A stretch of DNA of 64,000 nt from Alentia gelatinosa (GCA_950022655.1 OX465581.1:32149300-32213299); one strand, 5' to 3'; positions 1 through 13,047 are shown, numbered from the stretch's first letter. The notes: generated by a model not told the origin, from the letters alone. Translations and numbers: made by a program.

Positions 1-535
1 TTTAAAATGATACCTGACTGGTTTATTTTAGTCCCTGGAATTGCTTGTTCACATATCGCTGACTGTGTTGAAAAATCTTGATGTGTCCCTATTTTTCCAG
101 TCATGATATAGCGATCTTGTGTTGGCGGTAAAGTGGGCTAATTTGGTATTCTCATGGCGAGTATATCAGACATGCTTGATTTAATCGCCAGGGACACAAC
201 TAGCGAGTCAAAACGGCAAACTCTGGAATCGGCAATACAAAATGAAATGTAAGTAAGATATCACTCCAACTGATAATTTAGCTTCTCGGAAGCAATCATC
301 AGACCTGTGAGATGTAAAATAATAGCTCACATACTCACCGTTTTTGTTGCTAGGTGTGTCCTTGGCTTGAGGCGAGAAACCTTTTAGTTCCAATGCACAT
401 CTACCAATTTTGGAACATGGATATTCTTTTATCGGCGACAAAAGAACAGTACTTTACCAAGGCATCCAAACAGAGTGAGCCCTATGCAGTAGATGTGGGG
501 CAGCTACGCAAGGTTCAGCGAACGATTAGTGAATG
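1..535. other. No recognised gene
   Basis: No coding homology, RNA gene or clear repeat was seen. Short open frames here have no recognisable domains. Confidence 0.5.
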
Positions 536-553
536 CCCCCCCCCCCCCCCCCC
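536..553 (+). repeat. Poly(C) tract, 18 bp
   Basis: An uninterrupted run of 18 C residues. Long homopolymers of this kind are prone to length errors in replication and in sequencing, so the exact count may not be reliable. Confidence 0.95.
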
Positions 554-589
554 GATATGCTATTTTCTTGCTGACAAGTTGTAAGTCTA

Positions 590-1145
590 TGTTCCTAAAT
601 TGCTCGCCAGTAGTTTATCGACATGTTGATAAATCCAGTCGGCGACAATGGAACATTGGGAAAAAGACCTTCCCCTGTGGTGGGTACCAATATTGGTCAA
701 TAATTAGCATGAATTAGTCATTGAGTGAGTCAAATGGGGGTACCACACCCAGATATACGGTCAGACGTGGTCCCTCACCGATTAGCGCCCTCAAATTGAC
801 CAACGACTAGAATCGTAATGCCGTCGGTAGGGTAGACTATCGTATCTCTGTCGGTAATAGCGGATGTCCATCTACCGATTTCGGGTTGAACGATTAGTTC
901 CCAAATCGTATAGGAGTCGGTAACCTTGTCGCAGGCAATTTACGTAATAACTCGCTCGATCCGCGACCCTCGAGGAGAGGGGATAGAGGGTATTAGTCCT
1001 AAGCAAATCAGTCTACACCTACTGACAGATATACGATTATGCACCCCGCCGACTGAGATAGGATTTGGGAAGAGTGCCTACAAGCGTTGGTCTTTGAGTC
1101 TACACCAAACGACTGAAATACGATTTCTGACCGACAGAGGGCCAC
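590..1145. repeat. Degenerate foldback-type repeat (TCGGCGACAA family)
   Basis: Contains the words GTCGGCGACAA, TTTATCGACATGTTGATAAA and CACCGATTAGCGCCC, which recur at 2,890-3,480, 16,285-16,335 and 19,760-20,040. The line around 770-815 is nearly repeated at 16,285-16,335 (rule: ATTGACCAACGACTAGAAT versus GTTGACCAACGACTAGAAT). No coding capacity was recognised. I read it as an old non-autonomous DNA element whose ends are lost. Confidence 0.45.
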
Positions 1146-1164
1146 CGATAAAAGATGCTGTCCC

Positions 1165-2705
1165 TCCACCATACTGCCCTTAAACCATACTGCCCCTCAA
1201 CATAGTACCCCCCCCGCCATACTGCCCCTCCACCATACTGCCCCTTCACCATACTGCCCCTCTACTATACTGCCCCTCTACCATACTGTCCCTTGACTAT
1301 ACTGTCCCTCTACCCTACTGCCCTTCCACCATACTGCCCCTCTACTATACTGTCCCTCTACCATACTGCCCTTCCACCATATGGTAGAGGGACAGCATGG
1401 CAGAGGGACAGCATGGCAGAGGGCCAGTATGATGGAGGGGCAGTGTGGTGGAGGGGCAGTATGGTATAGGGCCAGTATGGTAGAGGGGCAGTATGGTGAA
1501 GGGGCAGTATCGTGAAGGGACAGTATACTACCCCGTACCCATACTGCCCCTCATCAATACTTCCCCCTTAACCATACTTCCCCTCAACTGTATCGCCCCT
1601 CACCCATACTACCCCCTCAACCACCATACTGTTCCTCAGCAATACTGCCTCTCAACCATATTGCCCTTATGCCTTTCTGCTTATCTACCATACTGCCTAT
1701 CAATCATATTGCCTTTAATCCATACTGCTTCTTTACCATACTGCCCTTAATCCATACTGCTTCTCTACCATACTGCCCTTAATCCATATTGCCCTTAAAT
1801 CATGCTGCCCCTCAACCTCCCTGCCCTGAACCATACTGGTCCTAAACCATACTGGTCCTCATGTTACTGCCCCTCAACTATACTAACCCAACCCATTCTG
1901 CTCTTTATAGGGGTACTATGGATTAAGGGCAGTATGGTAGAGAAGCAGTATGGGTTAAGGGCAGTATGGTAGAGAAGCAGTATGGATTAAGGGAAGTATG
2001 ATTGAGAGGCAGTATGGTAGATAAGCAGAAATGTATAAGGACAGAAAGGTTGAGAGGCACTATTGCTGAGGAACAGTATGGTGGTTGAGGGGATGTATGG
2101 TTGAGGGGCAGTATGGGTGAGGGGTAGTATGGTGAGGGGACAGTATGGTAAAGGGGCAGTAGGATGGAAGGGCAGTATTGTAGAGGGGCAGCATGGTGGA
2201 GGGACAGCATTCAAGAGGGGCAGTATCGTGGAGGGGAAGTATGGGAGGGGGGCAGTATGGTGGAAGGACAGTATGGTAGAGGGACAGTATGGTTTACTAT
2301 GGTAGAGGGACAATATTGTAGAGGGGCAGTATGGTGGAGGGACAGTATGGTAGAGGGCCAGTATGGTAGAGGGGCAGTATAGTAGAGGGGCAGTATGGTA
2401 GAAGGACAGTATGGTAGAGGGACAGTATAGTAGACGGGCAGCACGGTGGAGGGACAGCATTCAAGAGGGGCAGTATTGTGGAGGGGCAGTATGGTGGAGG
2501 GGCAGTATGGTAGAAGGACAGTATGGTAGAGGGGCAGTATAGTAGAGGGGCAGTATGGTAGAAGGACAGTATGGTAGAGGGACAGTATAGTAGAGGGGCA
2601 GTATGGTGGAGGGCAAGGATGGTGGAGGGGCAGTATGGTGGAGGGGAGGTATGGTGGAGGGACAATATGATTCGGGAGCAATTTTAGTGAGGGGCAGTAT
2701 GGTTA
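1165..2705. repeat. 16-bp minisatellite with three strand switches
   Basis: A diverged tandem array of a 16-bp unit close to CCATACTGCCCCTCTA. It reads in this orientation at about 1,165-1,380, flips to TAGAGGGGCAGTATGG at about 1,381-1,520, flips back at about 1,535-1,905, and flips again at about 1,918-2,705. Because 16 is not a multiple of three, each reading frame cycles every 48 bases. This produces long Pro/Tyr/Ser/Leu-rich open frames on the minus strand and Gly-rich ones on the plus strand, which are by-products of the repeat and not genes. The longest and most regular block is the last one. Confidence 0.95.
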
Positions 2706-2814
2706 ATATGGTTATATACTATAATATAGAGAATAAACTGTAATATCAATAGATATATTACTTTTTATTGTGAAGAAAAGATATAGCACACTGATAAAAT
2801 CGGTGTATCCACTA

Positions 2815-3490
2815 ATCGGTGTGGGAGGGCAAAAACTAAAGAAATCGAGTGTGGCACCCCCTACAGGCCTCACCAAGCGATTACTGTAGGTACTTCGTCG
2901 GCCCGTGTCGGCCAACCAATCAACCCTCCTTTCCCAACGTTCCATTGTCGCCGACAACATTTATCAACATGTTGATAAACTGATCCCCACCGATTTTGGA
3001 ACTTTTAAACCACAATTTGTCGGCGACAAAAGGACGTCTGAAGGCGGTGGTTCACTAATCGCTGGGAAGCCTTGCCTAGCTGTGCCACATCTACCGACTC
3101 CGTTAGGATGGGTTGCCTGCGACAAATTACCGCCCGTTTGTCGCCGACAAACGTACATAAAATTTCCAAAATCGGTAGATGGGCATTGGCTTTAAGTGTA
3201 GACTAATTTGCTTATGTGTAGCTCCCACCAAACTCTTTCTGGTATCCTGCTGGGATGGCCGCTGGCCGACCGCATTTCGCCTGTGACAAGTTCACCGACT
3301 CCTATACGATTTGCGAACTGACCAGTCAAGCCCGAATCGGTTGGTGTGCATTGGATTCCATCGATTCCGTTTATCGCCAGTGCTACATAGCGCGAGACTT
3401 GTGCTCCTTTGGTGTAGCCCCGGCATAAGGTCTTGCTCAGCGTTGGCTGAATCAATCTGGCACACAGGGCATTTCACCGAGTGGGAAACT
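2815..3490. repeat. Foldback-type repeat, TCGCCGACAA family
   Basis: Holds several copies of the palindromic word TTGTCGCCGACAA / TTGTCGGCGACAA, a short palindrome around ATTTATCAACATGTTGATAAA, and phrases ending in CACCGATTTTGGAA and CCAAAATCGGTAGATG in opposite orientation. GTGTGGCACCCCC near 2,850 matches the terminal repeat of the clearer element at 19,497-20,034. No transposase was seen. Confidence 0.45.
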
Positions 3491-4178
3491 CATATCTACA
3501 TTCATAATATTGGCATTAACGCATTATTTTATCGTGCTCATAGGTCGGTAAGAACTAAGGATGCAATTTGCCGATGGTCCCAACGTCTCGCACGATTGAT
3601 ACCGCGCCATGCAATACTTGACATGGCCAAATTTGCTCTGCTGTTATCTGGCACTGACAAATAACAGACAGCATACAATATAATTCCTCAGACAGTACAG
3701 GAGCACGTCAGGTTCCAGGTAGCTTGAGGCATGAGGATTGGTAGCGACGTCCAAATCAGCAAAGAGGATATCTATCCACGATTTCACAGTAACATATCTA
3801 GACGCAATGGTAATCCCAGATAAAGGTTGTCTATTCACCTACTACCATAAAACCCATGACATCGTCATATTAAAACAGAGTGCTATAAAGCTTCCAGTGT
3901 AATATGAAATCTGGAGTTCAATTGAAAACATAATCATCATTTCACGTAAGATTTCTCATTTTTAATGTTATCTTTAGAATTAATGGCTTTACCATTACGG
4001 AATATAGCAGGGAATGCCCTCCCTCCATATGCTGAGGCTTTGGTAATTATGAGGATCCAGTTCCTATATTTAGAAACCTATCATATACGCCTACATCACA
4101 GTCGGACAGGCCTTTATGTGCTTCTCCATGACAGAACTGTAGGAGCCACCCACCAATTAGGTTTCCTTATTTCCCTTC

Positions 4179-4181
<3 letters not shown>
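3491..4181. other. No recognised gene
   Basis: AT-rich sequence. No open frame with recognisable homology, no RNA gene, and no tandem repeat until the (GA)n tract. Confidence 0.5.

Positions 4182-4236
<55 letters not shown>
4182..4236 (+). repeat. (GA)n microsatellite
   Basis: About 27 perfect GA dinucleotides in a row. Confidence 0.98.
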
Positions 4237-4239
<3 letters not shown>

Positions 4240-4526
4240 GTCAGCAGAAAGCAGGAACACAGGATGAAAATTTCTGTTTACACATCTTTACATTCCGCGT
4301 TTACAAGTCTCCTCAGTAATAAATAAATTTTTCCTCTTTGGTATCATATATACTCCTGATTCTGCACGTATCCTGTGCCATATTTAAAAATTGATGAACA
4401 GATTTAATCGTGAGCCAATTGTGACCATAGTTTATGTTTTACACCCATGTCCACGATCTGAATCATTTCCAATCATAGACTATCGACAAGTCTATCATAG
4501 ACCATCGGCGTTGGTGGGGGTAAGCT

Positions 4527-5099
4527 TTAAGGTCCTGCACCCACTAACGTCGATTCTGGTCCCCACAGGTTATGGTTGACTTCCTGATTGGAAACAAAAT
4601 TCTATCGGGAGGTCAGACAAAACGTAGCAGTGGACCATACTTTTAGATTTCACTTCCCGACACGCCACGACTGAAAACGCCAATCGTAGGGCTCCTGATA
4701 AAGGTCTGAAAATGATAGTTTCATATCGAAATCATGATTCTGCCACAGTCATATTTTTCAATTTGATTAAGTGCCTGAAACATGAAATAATCTTATATTG
4801 TGGTATGTACCTGTAAAAGATTATTCAGATTCATTCAGTATTTCCAAAAGTATAGTATGTTTTGATAATGAAATTCTGCCTAAGATCTAGATTGATACAC
4901 TGATTGAATCGTAAGCCAATCGTAACCCTGGTCACCTTTTTTGTACCGTAAACCGTTCCGATGCACTATGACACACTCCGATAGGTCACGATTAGAATAT
5001 TCGGGGACCTTCCGATACCCCGCGATTTTGCCGTTTCTAATCGTTGTGTATCGAGAAGTCTATCGTGATGCATGGGTATTGGAGGGTGCAGGGCCTTAA
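4527..5099. mobile_element. MITE-like element with CTGCACCC terminal repeats
   Basis: The left end reads TTAAGGTCCTGCACCC and the reverse complement of the right end reads TTAAGGCCCTGCACCC, a 16-bp near-perfect inverted repeat about 570 bp apart. TTAA sits at both outer edges and could be target duplication or part of the ends. The interior carries the CGATAC / ACGATT words found in the elements at 15,730, 18,256 and 24,046. There is no coding capacity, so if mobile it relied on a transposase supplied elsewhere. Confidence 0.6.
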
Positions 5100-8000
5100 C
5101 GTGATTTTCATTCTTCCAGATAGCATTGGGTTTTTTTTAACATTATATTTTTGTCATATATCTGAAACAACACCCTGAATACAAACGTCATTCCATAAGG
5201 AACAAATCTAACCGTCTTGACAGATCCAGATGGATTGATACTAGACGAAGCTTAGCGTCTCCCCTTATTAAACGTAATTTCTCGAGTGAGATAAGGCTGG
5301 GCCGACAGTAGTCCTCGTTTTGGAGGAGTGAATCTGAAATATGTCGAGACAGAAATGTCGATGACTGAGTTAATTTGGAAAGATAGGTTTGCACAAGGTA
5401 GGAAAGCAGACTGCAATGCTTTCCGAAAGAGACAGTAACCAAGCACCACTAACATTGACCAATAGAAGTAAAGAAGCCACAAGAATATTTCCACAAACAT
5501 GATCGCGAAATCCAGTTTCGAATCTACGTTACAACATGGCCATGCGTGCTTCCGTGACCTATAACGATGACGCTTGAGGTGATGCATTGCGGGAAATAAT
5601 GTATCATATTTCCGCCAGCATTAGTAGTCGCGTGTTTTCTCCGATGGGAAGCCTATATAAAATTAATGCATTGGTCCTGATCATTGGGTTGTGGAAGTAG
5701 AATTGATTCATATGAGTAAATTACACCATGGCGGATTGTCAGAGGCAATTACATAGTTTTTTGAGACTGAAATTACCGTGTAGAGCTCGACATGGAACAT
5801 GGTGATATGAACAGAATATCTATTAGAAAGTGCGACGTAAGCAGATTTGACCATACCTGACGAGACATGTGGAAAATCTATTTGTTAACCACCGATTACT
5901 AAGTCTCCCTAGGAAAAGCATTGGGTGTGAATAATTTGAAACTAGGAGATTACTGAGGCCTGTAATCTCCTGACTCCAAAATCAGATTACTGGAAATAGT
6001 TCCAAAAACGTCATCAGGCCCCTAGCGAGCAAAATACGAACTTATACATGCAGTGACAGCAGCAGACAATCACACAACGTCACAATCAATGTGAACTACA
6101 GAAAGGTTCAAGTTTAGTGAGTTAATCTGTGGCAGTGTCTCCTAAACTCGATAATCTTTCAGATTACAGTTTTCAATGAGTTCTTACCTTGTTTTGTCAT
6201 GTATTTTAGCGTATAATACATGCTCGATGACAGCATGACATTTCAGGTTTACCATCACAGGTTAGCATCGAACGTCGAACACTTTTTAATTGCTTATAAC
6301 TACAAATCTAATAATGGGATATGAACAATCCAAACACCATTAGAACTGCCAGGAAGCCAAATCCCCAACACACTGTTTTGCCCTGTAATTTAGCGTATTA
6401 TCTATCCTCCGATGACCGTATAAAACCAACATGGCAAAGTGATACAAACTGACTGCCACCCCACGAGCAATTTAGGAACTTCAGCTTTATATTCTTATTA
6501 ATAATGATAGCTAGTGCATCGATCAAGTTTCAAATCTTCATAAATAGGAGAGTACTGAAATTATAAACAAGGAATGGTGGTTGATAAATACAATGCAAAC
6601 TGTTTTCAGATAAAAGCGTCCGCAATCTCCTTGGACTAGACTCTACATAATCACCTCGCTATCGCTCTGATATTACTACACCTCTTACAAGTCCTCGGAG
6701 ATTACTGCCGCTTGTATCTAAAACAAGTTAATTTTGTGTATATGTAACTTCCTCTGGTAATTGACCACAGATAATAATGGTAGATTTTCCTTGCCTTATC
6801 ACTGCAAGCCACGGACAGGAAATAACATCAAATTCAGATTGAACTTTACATCATATCTAAACTTTATCTGGAGTCCATGACACAAAAGGAAGCGGCATAT
6901 ATAGTGCATGAGACGATATGACCAGTAAAATATTATTTCCAGCTGCATTTAGGAAATATTCAAAGTTCAGAAGCTATGGAGGTTGTGTTCTTATATTCTG
7001 TACGGGCATAATTCACTAGGGTTCTCCATCAGACCGACGCCTATTCAGGTAATATGATGCCAGCAATGCCTGACGGTAACAGGAGCCTGGGTTACCGGTG
7101 GCACGGGGCGTGGGATAGAGAGCCGGCGACGGTGTGAATGCAGAGGCCATTCATGGGCACTTACCACTACTTCGTGATGAAATTTACAGAGGCATTGAAC
7201 CCGCAGTACCGCACCAAAGGGCGGCATATGCAGTAAAGGATCGGTGCTGAAAATGTTGGTTGGAAGGGAGGGCGTACTGTGGCTAGGTTTCAAGAGTAAA
7301 CGTGGACGACAGAGCAGAACCCCTGTACCTTTCACATTGTCACCGAATATGTACGCAAGCAACCCTTAGAAAATCGACCAAACACCATCCAAGGTAAAAT
7401 GCAGGCTGATATATTAGGGAGCCCTCATTTCTTACTGCATAGAAATAACTACATACATTTATAAGAATTCCCTCCCATCTAGGTATATGCAGATAGTTTT
7501 ACCGCCAAATAAGCATATAGAATTTGAATACAATTATAATAGAGAAATTTAAATTGCGTCCCGAGTTAAAAAAAAACCCATTGGATGTTATTAATCGTAT
7601 TCGGCGACAGAAGTCGGCAGAGCTTAACTTTATCTAAGGTACAATCAGCATTAACATTGTTTGATGTCCTGTGCTGCATCTAGAGCGTCCTCAGCTATAT
7701 TTCTAGTTAAAGCATTCTAGATGTCCATAATAGGCTCCGCGAAGCTTTAGACAAGTAGGATTGCATCAATGCAGAGCCGAGTTTCTTCTCACTGTGACGA
7801 CCTTCATGAACACGAAAAATAGTATCGCACTTGAGATGTTTGTGAGGTCCATGTAATTAGCATTTGTGTTTAACTATTGTTCTACATATTACATAGATGT
7901 ATGATGTACTCAGTTATACCAATGAAGGAAAACGAAAAGAATTCAAAGCTGAGTAATAATAAATAGGTTATTAGGGTGTTAAGGCTAGAAAATAATTTTA

Positions 8001-8999
8001 TGATAGCGTATTCCAAAGTGGGGTCGTTCCGGAATAACCTTCTATTCTCTCCAGAACATCTCTAGATTTCAAAACTCATTACCTCAAAACATTTGCCTAT
8101 CACCCCATTCAGCAAGGCTATTCCCTGAACAGATTACCAGTGAGACCTTTGTAACTTTAAATTAGCCAGTATGAGAGTATGGTGAGCGATGATGATATGA
8201 TGAGATGGATCACTCTAAGAGCACAATCCGCTTAGAGACTATGATAAGGTACTTACAATGGAGTTTATAAATGAGTTGTTTTGAATCTTACCCGGTGGCA
8301 TTCAGCCTGTATGCTTGAAGATGCATGTTTAAAGATAAAACATTGTGATTGACTTTTATATGAAATGACATGTGCTGACTGAACCACGAAAGTTATGGGC
8401 GGCTCCCACCAAAAATATCCTCTTCAATTTGAGGAATTCATCGTAGGCAACAAATTGTACACAAGAGAAGGTGATCCCTGAGGCCCTGAGGGCTAAATCT
8501 TATATGCTTATTATATCACAGCATCAACATCATGTCATGTCATGAATGTAGAGTGACTGTGGTCTCATTCAAATTTAGAACATGCCTATGAATAGGCATA
8601 TACTATTTGTGGAAAGATTAAATATAAGAGGCTAGCACCATTAAAAAGGGGTGAGTACTCATGAACTCTTAATGAAAGAGCCTGAATTATAATTTTGTAC
8701 ATGTAATATCAAGTATGGTGAGATAAAATCATATAGTCTGGTAATTATACACTACTTTGTATATTAATGAAAGTCATGAGTTGATATAATGAGCTTCAAA
8801 GCTAGCTTTCAATTTGAAGGTGACTAAGTCCACACCATAACGAACAGCAGTACACATCAGTGAAAGTGACAACAAAGTGGGAGTAATAACATTTAGCTTC
8901 CGCCAAATGTCACACCTACAATCAATAGCACTGGTATAAGGGAGCCCCTATTGAGCGTGCGACACACTGAGATACACTGAATATATAGGGTAAGGAAAG
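5100..8999. other. No recognised gene
   Basis: About 3.9 kb of AT-rich DNA. Open frames at 5,188-5,587 and 7,045-7,362 on the minus strand have no domain I recognise, no convincing splice context and no coding-like bias. No repeat with clear boundaries was seen. Confidence 0.45.
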
Positions 9000-9185
9000 G
9001 TTATTTAGATTTTCAGCTTCCTGTGCACAGTAGAACGGCCGCTGATTCACAGTGATAGACTTGCCGATACCCTTCGATTAGAACTACACTATGGCACATG
9101 GATCAATTTTTGTATTTGAAATCGGGATGTCAAATGCAAGGCCTATCGTTGTGTATCGGGACAGCAGTTTTACCCTTCACGATGT
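9000..9185. repeat. Relic of the CGATAC-type MITE family
   Basis: The phrase GCCGCTGATTCACAGTGATA, then CCGATACCC, then ACACTATGGCACATGGATCA, follows the same order of words as the element at 15,737-15,905. Terminal repeats are not clear here. It looks like a degraded copy of that element. Confidence 0.5.
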
Positions 9186-10550
9186 AAATTTATCCCTAAC
9201 AAATTGTTAGCGGCTAGTTTTCTGTGGATATTTCAACCATCTGATTAAATTTAATTATTGTAGTATTATTCATCTACGCACCATATTTACCATTGTATTA
9301 CCTTTTTTTATCAAATGTCAAACATGAAGTGTAATATTTTCTTACATAAAAATTATCAACTTCACTAAAAATGAATTGTCCCACTTACCTCTCATCTCCT
9401 TTTTTAGCTAGATCATACGGAATATATTATTTGAAGCCGACATTTGGAAGTATGGAGGGGTCCGGTATCTATATCAGACCGCTTATAGTCTAAAAAAAGC
9501 CTTCCAAGTAGGGTGGGTCATCCCCTGGAAATGGCTTCCGTACTGTGTACGCATCCCTAATGAATCCTACCATCATAACTAACAGCTCTGAAAGAACCAC
9601 CATAATTAAAGTCCTGAACTCGAACCGAAGAGCAATGTCTTCAACTGTTATGTAAAAGAAACTCTCAGACATGACTGCCGTACACAAAACTGCAGGTATT
9701 TATAACGCGTGCAGCAGCGGTATTTCAAATACATAGTATTTCTCCTTAGTTGATGGAGATTGTTCGTCAGTTATTTTCAATATTAGGCATAAAGTAGGCT
9801 TTTACTCTCAAATAAAGATATTCCTTTAATTCCAGAATCCACACGTTTATATCAAGGTCACTAACTCACCGATTCAGATATATATTCAAAAGAGGAAATA
9901 TAAGAATAAGATGACATTCTGTTTGGTAATTAATCATAAAAGACAAGCAGGACGCATGCGGTCCTACTCTCGGTTTGATTATTAATTCCATTCACATCTT
10001 GGTTACTAATTGAGTTACATGGTCGCCTTGGGCCGACTGGCACGATTAGAACAATATCGATGAAGCCACTCCGTCAGTTCTTAGTAACTCTCCGTCTGCT
10101 CGTAACGCTTGAGCCAATCTGGTTCAAGGTGTCCATTACATTAGAGTTCTGCCTGGCAACTATAAATAGATACTAAATTGTCACACGCCCAGGGAGTGTT
10201 TCTTGTGCGATATCGTTGTACAGTTACGTTATGATGTAAGCACGACCTATATCTAGTATTTGTGCTACCACCTCGTTTCGATGTGTTGTCCCCTTGACTA
10301 GCTTGATTATGTCTTATATTCTGATTCGAATAATCAAATAAAGATACAATTCGGCCTAATCAGGAGGCCACAAGGGAACCAGTTCATCGTATGGGTGTCA
10401 CGTTTTCGGTGATTGCGCGGAAGTTCCTTTATTGACGCTCCTTGAGGGCGCTGCAGTACAAAAGGCAATGGGAGTCGTTTCCGAGACACGGTTATGTTAG
10501 GCCGGGCCTGGTAAGACTCTGCGGCGGCGCACAGGAAGTGTCGAGCTTAT
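9186..10550. other. No recognised gene
   Basis: No recognisable coding sequence, RNA gene or repeat. The small minus-strand open frame at 9,490-9,687 has no recognisable domain. Confidence 0.45.
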
Positions 10551-10960
10551 GGGGTGCCGTTTGTAACATTCCTATTTGGTGGACATTCCTATTTGGTGGA
10601 TATTTTGTATCTTCTTCTACGAAATATATTCATTTCTGGGCCATACTCCATTTAATATTAGAAGTCAAATCAAAAGGTAGACCTGATCTTGTATACCATA
10701 TAACAACACCCTCTGATTTTTTCATTTGTGAAAGAAAGACCACGTATGATTTTGTGTAGGGCCTAATAAATCGGTGCCTCTACTGATTTCGTCAACAAAG
10801 GCAAGACCACATATGATCTCCTACACAAAATCTGTGACACATCTAATATGCTATACGAAATCACTACCTCATCTGGTTTCGTGAAAAAAGACACTGATTT
10901 TCTATACAAAATCAGTGGTGTTGTGTTCAAGCTGTTGAATACGATTATTGAAGTCAAGTG
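10551..10960 (+). repeat. Left copy of a GGGGTGCCGTTTGTAA terminal repeat with internal subrepeats
   Basis: Begins GGGGTGCCGTTTGTAACATT and matches, in inverted orientation, the outer end of the element at 14,201-14,584 over about 30 bp. Downstream it holds degenerate subrepeats built around TTTTGTAGACGAAATCA-like words (for example ACAAAATCAGTGGTG near 10,905), the same interior as the 14.2 kb copy. A matching right end was not found nearby, so this is a half element or one arm of a larger foldback that encloses the Gypsy relic. Confidence 0.55.
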
Positions 10961-11765
10961 GTTGATACATGAACTCTTACTTTATGCGATAGTAACGCCG
11001 CTTAGCGGTGTAGATATGCATCACTCCTCCACCACTTGATGCTTTTGACATAACTACTTATAAGTATTTATATGCTTTAGTTCTGGTGAGTCTTTCAATG
11101 TTCATAAATAAACTTGTATCTAGATAGTCCTCTATCAACTAAAACCATAACTGTTTTTGCTTAATGTTACTTTTGACATAACCAATGAGAAATCTTAATC
11201 TCTGATGAAATAGTATTTCTATTGTTCACTTTCATTGTATCTCTCGTATCAACGAGTTATTCAGATACAATCACAACCAACAAAGTACAAACAATGTTCA
11301 TCATATGTCAAGTCATTAACAATGATTGGAATGTTAATATACATATATAAATATATATTGAGATGTAGAAGAACATCGAGGTATCATTATAATTTAAAGG
11401 GTTTGCAGAGACAAACAAATGTGAGGATGATACACTGGTATCTTTGTTCAAATCCTGACTGTGTTTCATAGATTTTTCTTGAAAGTTTCTAGGTCAACAC
11501 TTTCTTGGCACTCAGCTAGAAGCGAATACCATTTATGGGCCCCTCTCAGGTTGGGACATCACTGAATATGCTTGCTCTTGGTTCGAAGTAATTCAAAGGT
11601 CGTTTTTTTTCAGGCAATTGGGTATGCTGAGTTTTTACATCTAGCCATCCAACATTTAGCCTTTTTTTAACATTATTGAAACCAATTGTTTCCTCTACAG
11701 GATAACAGTAATCTATGAACATAATCAGTAAACTTTGTGGGAGCTCTTCTGGCTCTCATTGGCAT

Positions 11766-12074
11766 TCATCTTGGTGGCGGTGTTATAGGCTGAGGTGGCA
11801 TAGCAACCACCTGGGGTGGAACTCTGGACAGTTCTTCATGAGGAACTACTTGATCCGATGGTGGCATTGCTGTGGGTGTGTATCCAACTACAGAGTGATT
11901 CCCATCTTTGGGCATATCATTGATGATTACATCTATTATTTGCCTTTGCATTGGCTGTTCATCATCAATGTCATCTTCATTGGTGTCCCCTGATTTCTGA
12001 AGATGGTCAACAAGTATGTATCTGAGGTTCCAGCCAACTCTCACTAGGTATTGTACTGGACTGTTCCTTGACAC
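11766..12074 (-). pseudogene. C-terminal tail of Gypsy pol
   Basis: A 102-codon open frame beginning with SPVQYLVRVGWNLRYILVDH, which matches the typical end of Gypsy integrases (a chromodomain-like or GPY/F-like tail of the type GP.SY.V...G....RH.DQL). It is followed by an acidic, Pro-rich tail. The catalytic integrase core that should precede it is absent, so this piece was joined to the RT remnant by deletion. Confidence 0.6.
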
Positions 12075-12239
12075 AAACGAACCAGGCCAAACTTTAACAT
12101 CAGTGCCTCAGCACCTTTTTACTCATAGTCACTCTCCTCACTCGAGCTCTCTAAACTTTGGCACTCTGCCATCACTGAACTCATCTTCTCCTGTATCCTC
12201 TCCGTCATCACATGAAGGTCTGGTTTGATCATCGATAAC

Positions 12240-12700
12240 CAGGTGAAAAGCTGTCTTTATAGATACAACTCAGATGGGGAGTTGTGCTTGCTTAGTCTCT
12301 GAAGTACCAGTTTGAGGTGCTTTAGGTCTTCGTCCTTTGTGGAAGCAGTTATCAGTATACCATCGATATAGTAGCAAACCATTATCTTCTGGAAGATTTG
12401 TACTGCTGTCATTACCCAACAGGGCAACCTGAGCATTTGTTAAGTCTTTGTACAGTGTTGAAGGTCAAGTACTTCTGTGATGTTTCCTTCACCATCACTT
12501 GTGTGTAGGCATTTCACAGATCCAGATTTATTTCGATATGACAGTAGACTCAATTATTTTCAAGCCTCTATAGATCTTTCTTTACACCATCTGTGAGGGC
12601 ATAGACAATGGGGTGTGCTTTATAGAACTTTGGTGTGGCATCCAGTTTCAACTCAATTGTAGCTTCAAAGTCCTTTATTACTCCTGTCTCTCTATTTTTA
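12240..12700 (-). pseudogene. Gypsy reverse transcriptase (relic)
   Basis: The minus strand carries the RT entry segment (IKDFEATIELKLDATPKF followed by YKAHPIVYAL), then after a deletion a piece resembling IDLxxAYxQ..., and finally the catalytic block QKIMVCYYIDGILITAST at about 12,330-12,385. The canonical Y-x-D-D box reads Y-I-D-G, so the second catalytic aspartate is lost. Stops and frameshifts separate the pieces. The segment between RT blocks 2 and 4 is shortened. Confidence 0.75.
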
Positions 12701-12831
12701 CATGGAATGCTACTCATGCAAGAGCTGTTCTAGGGGTGTTGGATGTTTTACAAAGACATTTTCCCAGTCTATACGTATGGCTTTTAGCCAGGTCCATCTG
12801 AATAATGGAGTACACACACCTTTTGTAATCA

Positions 12832-13047
12832 TCAACAGCAAATTCTCTTTTGACCCCCATACTCCACGTGTCCTACAATCTCACTAAGTACTTTATGCCC
12901 TGTGTACAATTTTAAGTTGATAGATGCTTCGCACAACTCAAAATCAGGGAAGAAATTGTGGTTGTTACTAACACATATGATCGAAACTGCAGACGCAGTA
13001 TCTAAAGCAAATGGCATGTCATTGTTTTCGACTTGGGCCTCAACCAT
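12832..13047 (-). pseudogene. Gypsy aspartic protease (relic)
   Basis: A 71-codon open stretch with the retropepsin pattern: an N-terminal beta strand, then FALDTASAVSII, where the catalytic triad reads Asp-Thr-Ala, then a second half ending VLSEIVGHVEYGGQ. Retropepsins normally have D-T/S-G or D-T-A, so the catalytic Asp is retained. The expected second hydrophobic-Gly motif is not clear. It sits in the right order between the zinc knuckles and RT. It probably made the polyprotein-processing enzyme of the element, and is now an isolated fragment. Confidence 0.6.

Noticed and set aside
1923..2681. Long Pro/Tyr/Leu/Ser-rich open frames on the minus strand (up to 157 codons)
   Set aside because: They are a translation of the 16-bp minisatellite, with a 16-residue period in every frame, and have no start context, splice signals or domain.
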